From Gemmatimonadota bacterium (GTDB taxonomy: Bacteria > Latescibacterota > UBA2968 > GCA-2709665): a stretch of DNA of 64,000 bases. Each line of letters opens with the position of its first letter. Position 1 is the first letter of the stretch. Below, one piece after another: positions 43,336 through 53,545 of the stretch. A program made the translations under genes and the position numbers. The DNA is taken from the NCBI GenBank assembly GCA_028874335.1, contig JAPPJY010000042.1:1-64000 (forward strand). The letters are read 5' to 3'. The notes below the pieces were generated by a model that did not search any database, was not told where the DNA came from, and saw nothing but the letters and a program-made list of their open reading frames with translations.

Positions 43336-44132
43336 AATACATCGATCTCAATGCATGGCTGGGTTCGTGGCCCTTTCGGGCATTGCGGGACAATACGCCC
43401 GACACGCTGATCCGGAGGCTGGACCGGGCCGGTATCGGGACGGCCGCCGTGTCCCGAATCGAGGCGATATTGCACCGCAGCGTCCAGCCGGCCAACGAAC
43501 GGCTGGCGGAGGACCTGCAGGGCTTTACCGATCGGTTGATTCCCATGGCGACGATCAATGCGGCCGACCGGAACTGGGAAGGCGACCTGCGCCGCTGCCA
43601 CGAGGACCTGGGCATGAAGGGCGCGCGGCTTTTCCCGCAGTATCACGAATTCGCCGTGGATGGACCCGAAGCCCGCAGAGTTGTGGCGGCATGCAGGGAG
43701 CGGGGCCTTCCTGTGTTCATTCCGCATCGGATCGAGGACGTCAGACAGAAGCACTGGATGGACCCCGGTCGGATGTTGGACCTCAACGGCGCGGCGAACC
43801 TGATTGCCGCGGTCTCCGGAGCGACGATCGTGATACCGAATGCGCGAGGGATTACGGGTTCCCCCGTGTGGCAACGCAGGGAGATCCGGGACCGCGACTG
43901 GTATTTCGACCTGTCCCTCGCGGAAGTCCATTACTCATTGAGCCTAAACGTGAACCAGTTGGGCGATCTGGCGAATTTCATCGACGGGGGCGGCGCTGAC
44001 CACCTCGTGTTCGGCACGCACGCGCCGTTTTCCTATCCCTCTGCGGCCAGGGTCAAATGTGCAGTGTTGCCGGTGGATGAAGAAACACTGGAAGAGATCT
44101 GTTACAAACGGGCAGAACGGATGTTGATTTGA
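43332..44132 (+). CDS. Amidohydrolase-like protein lacking the HxH metal motif
   Basis: 266 residues; its ATG overlaps the previous stop (ATGA). The barrel layout resembles the upstream amidohydrolase. However, the start reads KYIDLNAWLGSWPFR where HxH is expected, and the last motif is LVFGTHAPF where the catalytic Asp would be (GTD). PVFIPHRIED and IVIPNARGITG occupy the other ligand positions with only one His. It is likely unable to bind the usual metal pair. Candidates are a regulatory or structural partner of the active neighbour, or an enzyme with a different mechanism. Related His-variant families exist, so it is not necessarily dead. Confidence 0.75.
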   Translation: MKYIDLNAWLGSWPFRALRDNTPDTLIRRLDRAGIGTAAVSRIEAILHRSVQPANERLAEDLQGFTDRLIPMATINAADRNWEGDLRRCHEDLGMKGARLFPQYHEFAVDGPEARRVVAACRERGLPVFIPHRIEDVRQKHWMDPGRMLDLNGAANLIAAVSGATIVIPNARGITGSPVWQRREIRDRDWYFDLSLAEVHYSLSLNVNQLGDLANFIDGGGADHLVFGTHAPFSYPSAARVKCAVLPVDEETLEEICYKRAERMLI

Positions 44133-44154
44133 GTGTACTCGAGGAATTCGACGT

Positions 44155-46569
44155 ATGGTCACCACCAACTTGATAACCGGGCTGGACGGCGCCTGCATAC
44201 CCCCAGTCGAGACGCCAATGAGCCGGCGCTATCTGCGGATTGCGCAGAAGTGGTGTCCCACCGCGCTGAGCTATTTTGTGGATTGGGATGGGCGTCCCAA
44301 CTGCGGGCATTTCTTTGGCGGCGTCCATTGGTACGGTATCGAGACTGCGGTCCCGCTGCACGCCCTGGCCGCGGTGGGTACGTCGCCGGAATACGACGAG
44401 AATATCACGGGATTGTCGATTGACAGCCTCCGGGAAGTTGTGATCAAGGCCATACGATACCTGTGTTTCACGCACGATACGGGCCCCGAGGAATGCCTGC
44501 GGCCGAACACGGGGCTGGGTATGCCGAGGTCCTGGGGCACGAAGTGGGGGGAACGGGGCCGGGGGTTTTTCCCCGAAAGCCAGTGCGGCGGTACCGTTGC
44601 GAACATGACGTCCGCGGCCCTGATGCTGAAGCCGTACGTGGACGATGAAACGCAGATGATGCTGGCTGGAATCTGCCTGGATTATCTCGAACGGTTCGGA
44701 GAGATGGCGCCGAAGAACGGGGTATTCGCCGATACGCAGATGGAGGAGAACGCGTGGACGGCGCACGGCCTGGCAGCATGCTATCTGTTTCTGTCCGGAC
44801 ACGAGCGGGCGGAAGCGTGGGAAGCCTGCGCCCGTCGATGGATGTTTTCGGCCTGCGCGGTCCCGCAGGACCGGTTCAACGAGGGCGCGCTGGAATCAGG
44901 ATCCAAGTGCGCGGCGTTGACGGGGAAGACGTTCACCACGCTACCGGACTACATGGCCGAGAACCACGGAATGGTTCACCCGGGCTACACCGCTTCGGGG
45001 GTTCAGTCGGTGGCCAGCCTGGGACTGCTCTACCGGATGTACGGAAGGATCGAACCAACGGAGGCCTACTGGAACCGGCAGCGGGTCTACGATGCGATCA
45101 AGCTGCTGACGGATGCGACCGGATCGGCCATGCCGACACAGGGGATGGACCGCCTCTATCTGGGAGAACAACACGTGCTGCACGCATCGGCATATCTGTT
45201 TCTGAAAGACCCGGATGCGGGGTATTTCGAGGAGGTCTCGCTTGCGCTCCGGGAAAAGAAACAGGAAGGGAACGGAGGGCGGTTGATCGATCCCGAAATT
45301 GCCGATACATGCCATGAGGTGGAAGATCCAATGGAAATCAAGGAATCCGAGATGATTGCCGGTATCGTCAAACCCTACCTCCTGCACCGGATTATGGATG
45401 CGGAGGCGCCGGCGCCCGCGTCGGAAGCGGAGATTGCGGCGAAGTTCAACGGCGTCCGGGTCTTCCCTCATTCCGGGTTCGTGCATCATCGACACACGAA
45501 GGGCCAGAATTCCCTGTCCTGGCGAAACTACGTGATGGCGCTGCCGTTCACGCGCGACGGCGTGCATACGGTGGGGCCCAGCCGTTGGAGCCTGCTGGCC
45601 AACGTAACGGTGAGGGACCGGCCGGGAAGCCAGAATCTTCGCGTTATGCGGATCAACCAAAAGGACGACGGGTTCGCGGCTCTCATGGAAAACGACCGGG
45701 CCCAGGACACGATCCGGCAGCGCGTGCTTTGCTGCTCGCTTCCGGATGGACGGATGGTGTGCAGCGAACGACTCGTGGCGCTGCGGGATTGTACGGTGGA
45801 GAGGTTGGACCAGGGATTCATCAGAATCGTCAACGAACACTTTCCACTCGTTGGCGGCGCGTGTGACGGCAAGCGTATTCTCTACCATCCGAACGGAGCA
45901 GAGACGTTTCCCGGGTTTCCAAGCGATAACCCCGAGGATGACGTCGTGTTCGACGTGCGCGACCCCGGATGGCTGAACGTGGACGATCAACTGGGGATCG
46001 TGTTCAAAGGGTCCGGCGGGACCCGCTATCTGAATCGCCACTATTTCCCGCCGTTCAGCTTCAGAGCGGTCGCTGACGATCTGTTTCTCAGCCTGGAAGA
46101 AACGGCGACGGAATACCGGGCCAGAGCGCAGGTTGGCGCGCTCGCCATGCTAATCTGCCCCGAGCAACCGCACGAGGAAACGCCGGACCAGTTTCTAACG
46201 GTCACCGAGTCGTCCGAAGATACCGTCTGTGTACTCGTGGACGGCTACCTGTGCGCAGGTAACTTCGGAGCGGAGCGGAGGGTATGCGCGTTTGCAACAG
46301 AGATTGAGCATCCGGTACCGGTTTTTGGAAGCACGACGCGCGTTTCCGGGCGACGCGTCGAGTATTCAATGCCCATCGAGGGCGGCGAGGCCGTCTACAT
46401 GAAGGATGCCATGAAGGTCCGGTGCGACGGGGACATTCGCATCGAAGTCGTTCCCGGCGGGGACACGTACATCACCAATGAAGCGGGGCGAAGGGTGGAC
46501 GTGAATACTCTGAAGGACGGGAAAATACGGGACCTGCGGATGGAAGCGGCACAGGTGGCGCGTATCTGA
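44155..46569 (+). CDS. Large uncharacterised protein, toroid plus beta-sandwich type (paralogue 1)
   Basis: 804 residues with no signal peptide. A closely related 804-residue protein is encoded at 51080-53494. Shared landmarks include PMSRRYLRIAQKW, NCGHFFGGVHWYG, RYLCFTHDTGP, WGTKWGERGRGFF, DTQMEENAWTAHGL, ENHGMVHPGYTASGV, SGFVHHRHTKGQNSLSWRNY and ERLDQGFIRIVNEHF. The N-terminal 400 residues look all-helical with regularly spaced helix pairs. The rest looks like beta-sandwich, the layout of several polysaccharide lyases. The invariant ENHGMVHP and HHRHTKGQ are good candidates for catalytic or substrate-binding residues. I do not recognise the family. Starts 22 bp after the previous gene. Confidence 0.75.
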   Translation: MVTTNLITGLDGACIPPVETPMSRRYLRIAQKWCPTALSYFVDWDGRPNCGHFFGGVHWYGIETAVPLHALAAVGTSPEYDENITGLSIDSLREVVIKAIRYLCFTHDTGPEECLRPNTGLGMPRSWGTKWGERGRGFFPESQCGGTVANMTSAALMLKPYVDDETQMMLAGICLDYLERFGEMAPKNGVFADTQMEENAWTAHGLAACYLFLSGHERAEAWEACARRWMFSACAVPQDRFNEGALESGSKCAALTGKTFTTLPDYMAENHGMVHPGYTASGVQSVASLGLLYRMYGRIEPTEAYWNRQRVYDAIKLLTDATGSAMPTQGMDRLYLGEQHVLHASAYLFLKDPDAGYFEEVSLALREKKQEGNGGRLIDPEIADTCHEVEDPMEIKESEMIAGIVKPYLLHRIMDAEAPAPASEAEIAAKFNGVRVFPHSGFVHHRHTKGQNSLSWRNYVMALPFTRDGVHTVGPSRWSLLANVTVRDRPGSQNLRVMRINQKDDGFAALMENDRAQDTIRQRVLCCSLPDGRMVCSERLVALRDCTVERLDQGFIRIVNEHFPLVGGACDGKRILYHPNGAETFPGFPSDNPEDDVVFDVRDPGWLNVDDQLGIVFKGSGGTRYLNRHYFPPFSFRAVADDLFLSLEETATEYRARAQVGALAMLICPEQPHEETPDQFLTVTESSEDTVCVLVDGYLCAGNFGAERRVCAFATEIEHPVPVFGSTTRVSGRRVEYSMPIEGGEAVYMKDAMKVRCDGDIRIEVVPGGDTYITNEAGRRVDVNTLKDGKIRDLRMEAAQVARI

Positions 46570-46640
46570 TGTGCGGTGAGGGACGCAGGCAAGTCATTCA
46601 ATGGCTCGTATTATCGGTTTGTTGAATGGGAATTCGCGAT

Positions 46641-48029
46641 ATGCGGCTGGCGATTTGCGGGATCAGGCACGAGACGAATACCTTCTCCCCGTTGCGCGCG
46701 GGAATCGAGGATTTCGACGTCCTGCGCGGGGAGGAAATACTGGCCGACGGACCCTGGCAGGCGTTCGACAGCATCGAGTGGGCGCCCACGCTTGTCGCGA
46801 AGGCTCTGCCGCATGGTCTGGTCCTCCGCGAAGCCTACGAGGCCATGGCCGCCGAGTTGGTGGATCGTCTGCGCCATGTATCCACCGTGGACGGGGTTTA
46901 CCTGGACCTTCACGGCGCCATGGAGGTGGAAGGTCTTGGCGACGGCGAACGCGACCTGGTTTGCCGTGTGCGTGAGACGGTGGGTAGTGAAATACCAATA
47001 GTCGCCAGTCTGGACCTGCACGCCAATCTTGCGCGCGAGGTCGTCGAGAAATCCAATGTGCTCACGGCGCTGCGGACCGCGCCTCACGTGGACCGTCGCG
47101 AGACGCAGGTGCGCGCGATCGGACACCTCGTCCGGTGTGTGAAAGAGGATATCCGCCCGGCGAACGCCATCGTAAGGCTGCCCATGCTGCTCCCCGGTGA
47201 ACACGCGGCGACCGGGGTGGAGCCCGCCCGGTCCCTGTACGCAGGCCTTAGGGACGTAGAAGCGCATCCGGAGATTATGGACGCCTCGATTATGATCGGG
47301 TGCGCGTGGACGGATTCGCCCTTTACCTCCGTAGCCGCCATTGTGGTTTCGGAGAATCGAACGGCGGCAGAGGAACACGCGAACCGCCTGGCGCAGGAAA
47401 TCTGGCGGCGGCGCGATGAATTCGCGCCGGATGTGGTAACGCTGTCTGTGGAAGACGTCGTTCGGCGTGCGGTCAGCGAGACCCGGCATCCCGTGTTTAT
47501 TTCCGACTCCGGAGACAACGTCACGGCGGGCGCGGCCGGCGATATCCCCCTCGTACCGAAAACGCTGCTCGACAATGGCGCCCGGGATGCGGTTGTTGCG
47601 GGGATCGCGGATGCTCGGGCGGTCCAGCGGTGTATTGACGCTGGCGTCGGCGCCGTGCTGACGCTGACGGTGGGCGGCAAGCTCGACAGGGTCAATGGAT
47701 CTCCTCTGGAAGTGACCGGCAGGGTGATTTCGATGAATCCGCCGAGGATCGCCGTGTTCCAGGTGGACGGGGTCAGGGTGGTCCTGACAGCCGACCGCAT
47801 GCCGTTCCTGGACCTGCGGGCTTTTGAAGAGGCGAACGTAAACCCCCTGGAACATGAGATCGTGGTCGTGAAACATGGGTACCTCGCGCCTGAACTTCGT
47901 GAGATTGCCGGGACGTCGTTAATGGCGGTCAGCCCTGGCTGCACGACCCTCGCGCTGGAGAAATTGTCCTACCGGCGCATACGTCGCCCCGTATTTCCGC
48001 TGGACGAGGACGTCGCATTCTCTCCCTGA
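46641..48029 (+). CDS. M81 family metallopeptidase (MlrC-like)
   Basis: 462 residues from the ATG at 46641 (MRLAICGIRHETNTFSPL). An in-frame ATG at 46626 is also possible. The signature GIRHETNTFSP is the defining N-terminal metal motif of M81/MlrC. Further conserved sites are GVYLDLHGAME, VASLDLHANL and RTAPHVDRRET. The C-terminal region (VNPLEHEIVVVKHGYLAPELREIA) is standard. The founding member, MlrC, degrades linearised microcystin peptides. Most members have unknown amide or peptide substrates. Its presence among polysaccharide genes suggests action on an amide-linked or N-acyl product. The stop overlaps the next start by one base (TGATG). Confidence 0.9.
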   Translation: MRLAICGIRHETNTFSPLRAGIEDFDVLRGEEILADGPWQAFDSIEWAPTLVAKALPHGLVLREAYEAMAAELVDRLRHVSTVDGVYLDLHGAMEVEGLGDGERDLVCRVRETVGSEIPIVASLDLHANLAREVVEKSNVLTALRTAPHVDRRETQVRAIGHLVRCVKEDIRPANAIVRLPMLLPGEHAATGVEPARSLYAGLRDVEAHPEIMDASIMIGCAWTDSPFTSVAAIVVSENRTAAEEHANRLAQEIWRRRDEFAPDVVTLSVEDVVRRAVSETRHPVFISDSGDNVTAGAAGDIPLVPKTLLDNGARDAVVAGIADARAVQRCIDAGVGAVLTLTVGGKLDRVNGSPLEVTGRVISMNPPRIAVFQVDGVRVVLTADRMPFLDLRAFEEANVNPLEHEIVVVKHGYLAPELREIAGTSLMAVSPGCTTLALEKLSYRRIRRPVFPLDEDVAFSP

Positions 48030-50749
48030 TGGAACCCAGGATGATGTTGATCTGTATCGTGTTGGCTCTGGCGATTCTATTGTGCTTGATTCCTCAACGG
48101 TTGAACGCAGAACCGGTGTTTCGGCCCGATGTCGACCGGAGTCACGTTGCGGGTCTGAAGAAGAGCATGGCGCCCTTGATGGCGCTGTCCGAAGACGAAC
48201 TGGCGCGGTTGATTCCGGACCGGTCCGGTTTCCGGTTCGTGGATTGCCCGAATTGCGAGGGGGGCGCCGAGGAGAACCAGCTGTCGTGGTCGATCGAGGA
48301 TCCCCACCGCGTCTTCTGCCTGTTCTGCGGCATGCGGTTTCCCAACGAGGTCTACCCGGAAAACGGCGTGAAACGGGTGACCAATGCGCGGGGCGAGGTC
48401 CAGGTGTATGCGTACTGGGAGGCGCCGTTTCCGCCGCCTGCACAACTGCAGGGGCCACTTTCTCATATCGAACCCGATCCGAAGTACCGGCACTATTTCC
48501 GGGCCAAGGGATGGTACGTCGCCCGCGAATATTTCTCGGATGCGGCGCATCACCTCGGGAAGCTTTATCATCTGACGGAGAATCCCGCGTTCGCGAGGCG
48601 GGCGGCACTGATCCTGGACCGGTTCGCTCAGGTCTATCCGGGGTATTGTCCCAGATTCGATGCGCCGTTCCGCCCAAAGGTGATCTTCGAGGGCAACCGC
48701 ACGTTTCCCTTTCCGGTGTCGCCGTATCTGGCTGCGAAGTGGGACTATTGGGCGTATGGCGATATCCCTTCGAATCTGGTCTTTGCCTACGACCTGATTC
48801 GCGACAGTGGCCAGGTGGACGACGGGATGCGCCGGAGGATTGAGGATGATCTGATTCACGGCAGCGTTTCCTTTGTGCGATCGTATCCGATTACGCTGAG
48901 CAATATGGACCCTGCGATACTTCGGGGTCTGATTTCCGCCGGTTGGGTCCTCGCTGAACCGGCGTACGTACACGACGCGGTGCAATGGATCACCGACCTG
49001 ATCCGGAAGCAGTTTTTCGTGGACGGAATGTGGCGGGAAGCGGCGGTGTCGTACCACAATCAGACGGTGAACGGGCTGGCCGATGTAATGGACCTGCTTG
49101 ACGGGTATAGCGATCCGATGGGATACGTCCATCCGGAGAGCGGGGCGCGCTACGAAAGTCTGGATCTGTCTGAACGGTTTCCGCTCTTCGAAAAGGCCAG
49201 GCGGATTCCGGATCTTCTGCGATATCCCAACGGTCGCGTTGTTGCAGTGCACGATACGTGGGCCCGGGAGCATCGCGCGCCCACAGAATGCTCCGGCCCG
49301 AATCTGCTCGGCGGCGCGGGACACGCGTGGCTGGGGCGGGGCAGCGGTACGAACCAGGCGCAGGCGCACCTCCACTTTTCGGGAGCATACGGACATGCGC
49401 ACGGTGACCTATTGAGCATTACCCTGTTTGCACACGGACAGGAGCGGCTGTCCGATATCGGATATACCTGGACCCACCAGCGGCAGTGGGCGTCCAGCAC
49501 GCTGTCGCACAGCACCGTGGTCGTAAATGGCGAGGACCAGACGCGGGGGCATGAAAACGACCCTTCCGACGGCAACCTGCTGCTGTTTGTACCGGGAGAC
49601 AGCGGGTTCCAGGCAGTGGCTGCCCGGGGCGATCGGGCGTATCCCGGTGTCGTCAGGGATTACCAACGCCTGCTGGTGATGATTGGCGTTTCAGCGCAGG
49701 ATGCTTACGTGGTCGATGTGTTTCGCGTTGAGGGGGGAGCACGGCACGAGTACGTACTGGTGGGAGACGCGAATAACGACGGGTCGATCGAGACGGATCT
49801 GGATCGATCGCCTTACGGTGAGACGCTGCTGCCGCCCGACGTAAAGGTCGTATTGCCCAGCGGGGAGACCGTTCCCGGATATGCGGAGGGTCACAACTTC
49901 GTGTACGCGTACGTGCGGGACGTGCGCCGGGCGGACATCTCCGCGCCCTGGAACGTGGTCTTCACCAGCGAGGGCGAACCGAAGGGCGGAGTTCGCATTC
50001 ACGGCGTATCCGAAGTCGACGGGGATCTGCTCTTCGGGAGCATGCCATCGGTCAGGCGGGCGGAGGAGAGCGAAGGTCGACTGGACGACTATACCATGCC
50101 CGCGTTGATCCACCGCCGGGAGGGGAAGGACCTCGCGAGCGAGTTCGTAAATGTGCTCGAGCCGTTTGGCGAAGCGCCGTTCTTGCGCTCCGTGGAGATG
50201 CTGGACAGTGACTCCGACGGTCTGGCGTTGAAGATTGAAGGCGACGATTATACGGACTTTCTACTCCATAGCGGGGAAGGAAGACGAGTGGTTGCGGGAG
50301 ATATCGTACTGGATGGCCGCATCGGATTCGTGCGTGAGCGGGACGGCGCCGTGGAGAAGATGACCCTGGTCGGCGGGTTGCTGCTGCAAAAGGGAAGCGT
50401 CAGACTCGAGGGAGAAGGAATCTTCCAAGGCGCGATCCTGGGTGTTTTGCGAAAGGAAAGTGGTTCGGCTGTTGACGGACTGGTTGTGGACGGCGATGTT
50501 CCGGAGGGAGAAGGGTCAGAGGATCTGACTGTCGTGGTCAACGACGGCGTCGGATTTTCGCTTGGACTTCGTCTGAAGGATGTCATCGAACGGGAGGGGC
50601 AGACGATCCTCGTGCTGGCTGACGATCCAGGATTCGAGATGGAACCAAACGGAACGAGCCGCCATGTCTACTTCCCGCGACGGACCTGGACCGGAGAGAA
50701 TCGATATGAGATCATGGACGTAAAGCACCGACTCAATTCGGGTCGTTGA
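48029..50749 (+). CDS. Heparinase II/III-like polysaccharide lyase, secreted
   Basis: 906 residues. Signal peptide (MMLICIVLALAILLCLIPQRLNA). A CPNC...CLFC pair near residues 73-94 could bind a metal. A helical toroid follows. Y342-H343 in AAVSYHNQTVNG matches the lyase region that supplies catalytic Tyr and His. The heparinase II/III-like beta domain follows with AYGHAHGDLLSITLFAHG and LSHSTVVVNGEDQTRG. The C-terminal part is beta-rich. These enzymes cleave uronic-acid-containing polysaccharides by beta-elimination. It is the most clearly catabolic member of the cluster and the only one with a clear export signal, so it probably makes the oligosaccharides the cytosolic enzymes use. Confidence 0.88.
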   Translation: MEPRMMLICIVLALAILLCLIPQRLNAEPVFRPDVDRSHVAGLKKSMAPLMALSEDELARLIPDRSGFRFVDCPNCEGGAEENQLSWSIEDPHRVFCLFCGMRFPNEVYPENGVKRVTNARGEVQVYAYWEAPFPPPAQLQGPLSHIEPDPKYRHYFRAKGWYVAREYFSDAAHHLGKLYHLTENPAFARRAALILDRFAQVYPGYCPRFDAPFRPKVIFEGNRTFPFPVSPYLAAKWDYWAYGDIPSNLVFAYDLIRDSGQVDDGMRRRIEDDLIHGSVSFVRSYPITLSNMDPAILRGLISAGWVLAEPAYVHDAVQWITDLIRKQFFVDGMWREAAVSYHNQTVNGLADVMDLLDGYSDPMGYVHPESGARYESLDLSERFPLFEKARRIPDLLRYPNGRVVAVHDTWAREHRAPTECSGPNLLGGAGHAWLGRGSGTNQAQAHLHFSGAYGHAHGDLLSITLFAHGQERLSDIGYTWTHQRQWASSTLSHSTVVVNGEDQTRGHENDPSDGNLLLFVPGDSGFQAVAARGDRAYPGVVRDYQRLLVMIGVSAQDAYVVDVFRVEGGARHEYVLVGDANNDGSIETDLDRSPYGETLLPPDVKVVLPSGETVPGYAEGHNFVYAYVRDVRRADISAPWNVVFTSEGEPKGGVRIHGVSEVDGDLLFGSMPSVRRAEESEGRLDDYTMPALIHRREGKDLASEFVNVLEPFGEAPFLRSVEMLDSDSDGLALKIEGDDYTDFLLHSGEGRRVVAGDIVLDGRIGFVRERDGAVEKMTLVGGLLLQKGSVRLEGEGIFQGAILGVLRKESGSAVDGLVVDGDVPEGEGSEDLTVVVNDGVGFSLGLRLKDVIEREGQTILVLADDPGFEMEPNGTSRHVYFPRRTWTGENRYEIMDVKHRLNSGR

Positions 50750-51079
50750 GGAAGCCGGGGTGAAGGTGGGGCAGACATTCCTGTCTGCCATCGCCGCGCG
50801 GACGTTGCATTTGTAGGGGCAACCCTTGTGGTTGCCCGCATTTCGGCGCTGGCAGACCTGATTTGACGTCTTTCCCTTTGTGTCTTCGTGTCTTTGTGCC
50901 TTCGTGTGGGCCGATTCTTGACACCTGCAAAATGGCGGGCGACCGGCCGGTCGCCCCTACAAATCCAATACAGGCGCGGATATCGCCGGTTGATATTGCC
51001 GATCCTTGTCGCTGACCGGTTCAAGCTGACTGCTGATGGCTGACGGCTGACAGCTTCCTTGATGCAAGGAGATTTCGAT
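50750..51079. repeat. Non-coding gap with REP-like and dispersed repeats
   Basis: A degenerate palindrome TGTAGGGGCAAC-CCTTGTGGTTGCCC lies at 50812-50838, and a related one, GGGCGACCGGCCGGTCGCCC, at 50938-50957. Both belong to the palindrome type seen in the first 12 kb. The GCTGAC-type dispersed repeat occupies 51011-51057. No gene seen. Confidence 0.65.
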
Positions 51080-53494
51080 ATGGTTCAAATGTCCGACACT
51101 ACGGAACTGAAAGCCCCGTTTCTGCCGGCCGAGGAGAATGAGCTCAGCCGGCGCTATCTGAGGATGATTGAGAAATGGATTCCGGTGGGCGTCGAGTACT
51201 TCCAGGAATGGCCGGACAGGCCGAACTGCGGGCATTTCTTCGGCGGGTGTCACTGGTACGGCGGTGAGACGGCGCCGCCGGTGGAGACGTTCGCGCTTGC
51301 CAGCATCTCCCCGGAGTATGATGAGAAGGGCGTTGGCGTTTCCAGGAGCGACCTTCAGCGCATGGCGATCATGGGGGTGCGGTACCTGTGTTTCACGCAC
51401 GATTCGGGGCCGCCGGACTGCGTGCGGCCCGCCACGGGAATGGGACGGCCCGAGATCTGCGGCACCAAGTGGGGCGAACGCGGGCTGGGGTTCTTCAAGG
51501 AAAGCCAGTGCGGCCATGGCATTTCCTTGCTGGCGCGGGTGTGCCTGTTGTTGCGGGACCGGATTGACGACGAGACCTGGATGATGATGGCGCGGGTACA
51601 CGCGGACTATGCCGGCAGGTTCGGGAATATTGCGCCCAAGAGCGGCATCTATGTGGATACGCAGATGGAAGAGAACGCCTGGACCTCCAACGGGTTGACG
51701 TCGTGCCACTTGTTCCTGGAGCGCCACGAAAACGCCGCCCAATGGGAGGCCACGTGCAGACGCTGGATGTATTCCACCTGCGCGACGCCGCAGGACGCAA
51801 AGGACCGGGGCAGGTTGAACGGCGCCTCGGCGGCGGCGCTGGCAGGAAAGATATTCACGGCGCTGCCGGACTATTGGGCGGAAAACCACGGGATGGTACA
51901 CCCGAACTACACCTCATCAGGCGTTCGGCCGCTCACCTCGGCGGGAGCACAATTGAAGCTGTGGGGACGTGAACTGCCGCCGGAGGTGTTCTGGAACCGG
52001 CGCAGGGTCTACGAAAACCTCAAAGCGATGACCGACGGGTCCGGATACGCCCAGGCCGTGCAGGGGATGGACTGGCATTATCTGCCAACCACGGGAACCG
52101 ATACGCCGCATTCAGCGGCCGCCGTGTTCTTTGACGACCCGGACGCCGCCGCGCTTCTGCGCAGAGGGCTCCGGAATGCGGAACTGCGGCAGGACGGTAA
52201 TGGCGGACGGATGTACGACAGGGACTTCGCGGAACGGGCGCACGATCAGCAGGACCCCATGATCATGCGGGAAGTCACCATCGGCGCGATTGCTCACCAG
52301 TATTTGTTCCACCGGCTGTTCGGTCCGGGCGCCGCACCCACGCCCGAAGCTGAACTCGAAAAGCGTCTGGCCGGGGTACGGGAATACCCGCACGCGGGTT
52401 TCGTCCACCACCGGCACGCGAAGGGGCAGACCTCGTTTTCATGGCGGAATTCCGTAATGGCGATGCCGCTGACCAGGGAGGGAATCTACACGATCGCCCC
52501 CTGCTCGGATAGTTGGCTGGGCAGGCCGGTGGTGAAGGGACGGCCGGACAGCCATCGGCTGAAGCGGGTGCGGGTGACCGACGATGACGACGGGTTCGCC
52601 GCCGCGATGGTCATGGACCGGTGCCAGGAGTCCTTGCGGCAGCAGGTGCTTTTCGCCAGTCTGCCCGACGGGCGCGCGCTGTCCTTCGAGCGCTTCACCG
52701 CCCTCGAAGACCTGACCATTGAATCCCTCGACCAGGGATTTCTGTGCATCACCAATGAACACTTCCCGCTCCTCGAACCGAACTGCCGCGGGGTACGTAC
52801 ACTGTACCGCCCCGACGGGTCGACTGACTATCGGGGATGGCTCGGCGAACGCGAGGACGACGATATCGAAGAACCCCTCGGTCAACCGTCATGGCTTAAT
52901 ATCGACAACCGGCTGGGTATCGTGTTTTCGGGTACGGGTGACGCGGTTTATTTGAATCGGCACTATTATAAGCCCTATCGCGCGATCGCGGATGATCTCA
53001 CGCTGTCGAACCAGGAACAGGAAAGGTCGCTGCGAGCCGGCGACGATGCCGGCACCCTGGCGGCGTTGGTGATTCCCGAGCAGGCGCACGAGGACACGTC
53101 CGCCAGTTGTCTCGACGTCCTGACCGGGCCGGATCATAGCGCGTGCCTGGTTACCGACGGCTACCTCGCGGCCGCCAATTTCGCCGGCAAGCGCCGGGTA
53201 TGTGCGTTCACTCAGGTCCGATGCGACGAAATCGTCGTCTACGGGGGCGCTACGCTTGTTGCCAACGGGGACACCGTACGGTATGACGTGCCGCTGAACA
53301 GCGGGTGCGCCTGCCTTCTGGCCGGGACCCACTCGCTACGTGTAGACGGAGACATTACGGTCGATACGGCGTCTGGCGGCGGGATCTACGTGACGAATAC
53401 CGGTTCCGAACGGTTAGAGGTTGAAATCGCGAGCGGAGCAGGTGCGGGCGAGGATCTGACGATCGACGCCGGAAAGACGATCCGCATCGGATAA
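51080..53494 (+). CDS. Large uncharacterised protein, toroid plus beta-sandwich type (paralogue 2)
   Basis: 804 residues from the ATG at 51080, which has AAGGAG at the right spacing; an upstream ATG at 51059 is weaker. Same length and order of motifs as the protein at 44155-46569 (NELSRRYLRMIEKW, NCGHFFGGCHWYGGE, RYLCFTHDSGPPD, DTQMEENAWTSNGL, ENHGMVHPNYTSSGV, AGFVHHRHAKGQTSFSWRNS, ESLDQGFLCITNEHF). The shared ENHGMVHP and HHRHxKGQ segments mark probable functional sites. No signal peptide is seen. Two full-length paralogues in one cluster may act on different linkages of the same substrate, or form a heteromer. Confidence 0.75.
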   Translation: MVQMSDTTELKAPFLPAEENELSRRYLRMIEKWIPVGVEYFQEWPDRPNCGHFFGGCHWYGGETAPPVETFALASISPEYDEKGVGVSRSDLQRMAIMGVRYLCFTHDSGPPDCVRPATGMGRPEICGTKWGERGLGFFKESQCGHGISLLARVCLLLRDRIDDETWMMMARVHADYAGRFGNIAPKSGIYVDTQMEENAWTSNGLTSCHLFLERHENAAQWEATCRRWMYSTCATPQDAKDRGRLNGASAAALAGKIFTALPDYWAENHGMVHPNYTSSGVRPLTSAGAQLKLWGRELPPEVFWNRRRVYENLKAMTDGSGYAQAVQGMDWHYLPTTGTDTPHSAAAVFFDDPDAAALLRRGLRNAELRQDGNGGRMYDRDFAERAHDQQDPMIMREVTIGAIAHQYLFHRLFGPGAAPTPEAELEKRLAGVREYPHAGFVHHRHAKGQTSFSWRNSVMAMPLTREGIYTIAPCSDSWLGRPVVKGRPDSHRLKRVRVTDDDDGFAAAMVMDRCQESLRQQVLFASLPDGRALSFERFTALEDLTIESLDQGFLCITNEHFPLLEPNCRGVRTLYRPDGSTDYRGWLGEREDDDIEEPLGQPSWLNIDNRLGIVFSGTGDAVYLNRHYYKPYRAIADDLTLSNQEQERSLRAGDDAGTLAALVIPEQAHEDTSASCLDVLTGPDHSACLVTDGYLAAANFAGKRRVCAFTQVRCDEIVVYGGATLVANGDTVRYDVPLNSGCACLLAGTHSLRVDGDITVDTASGGGIYVTNTGSERLEVEIASGAGAGEDLTIDAGKTIRIG

Positions 53495-53545
53495 TGGATG
53501 ACCTCACGCCGACTACGCTCAGGATTAACACGAGGAGACATATCC

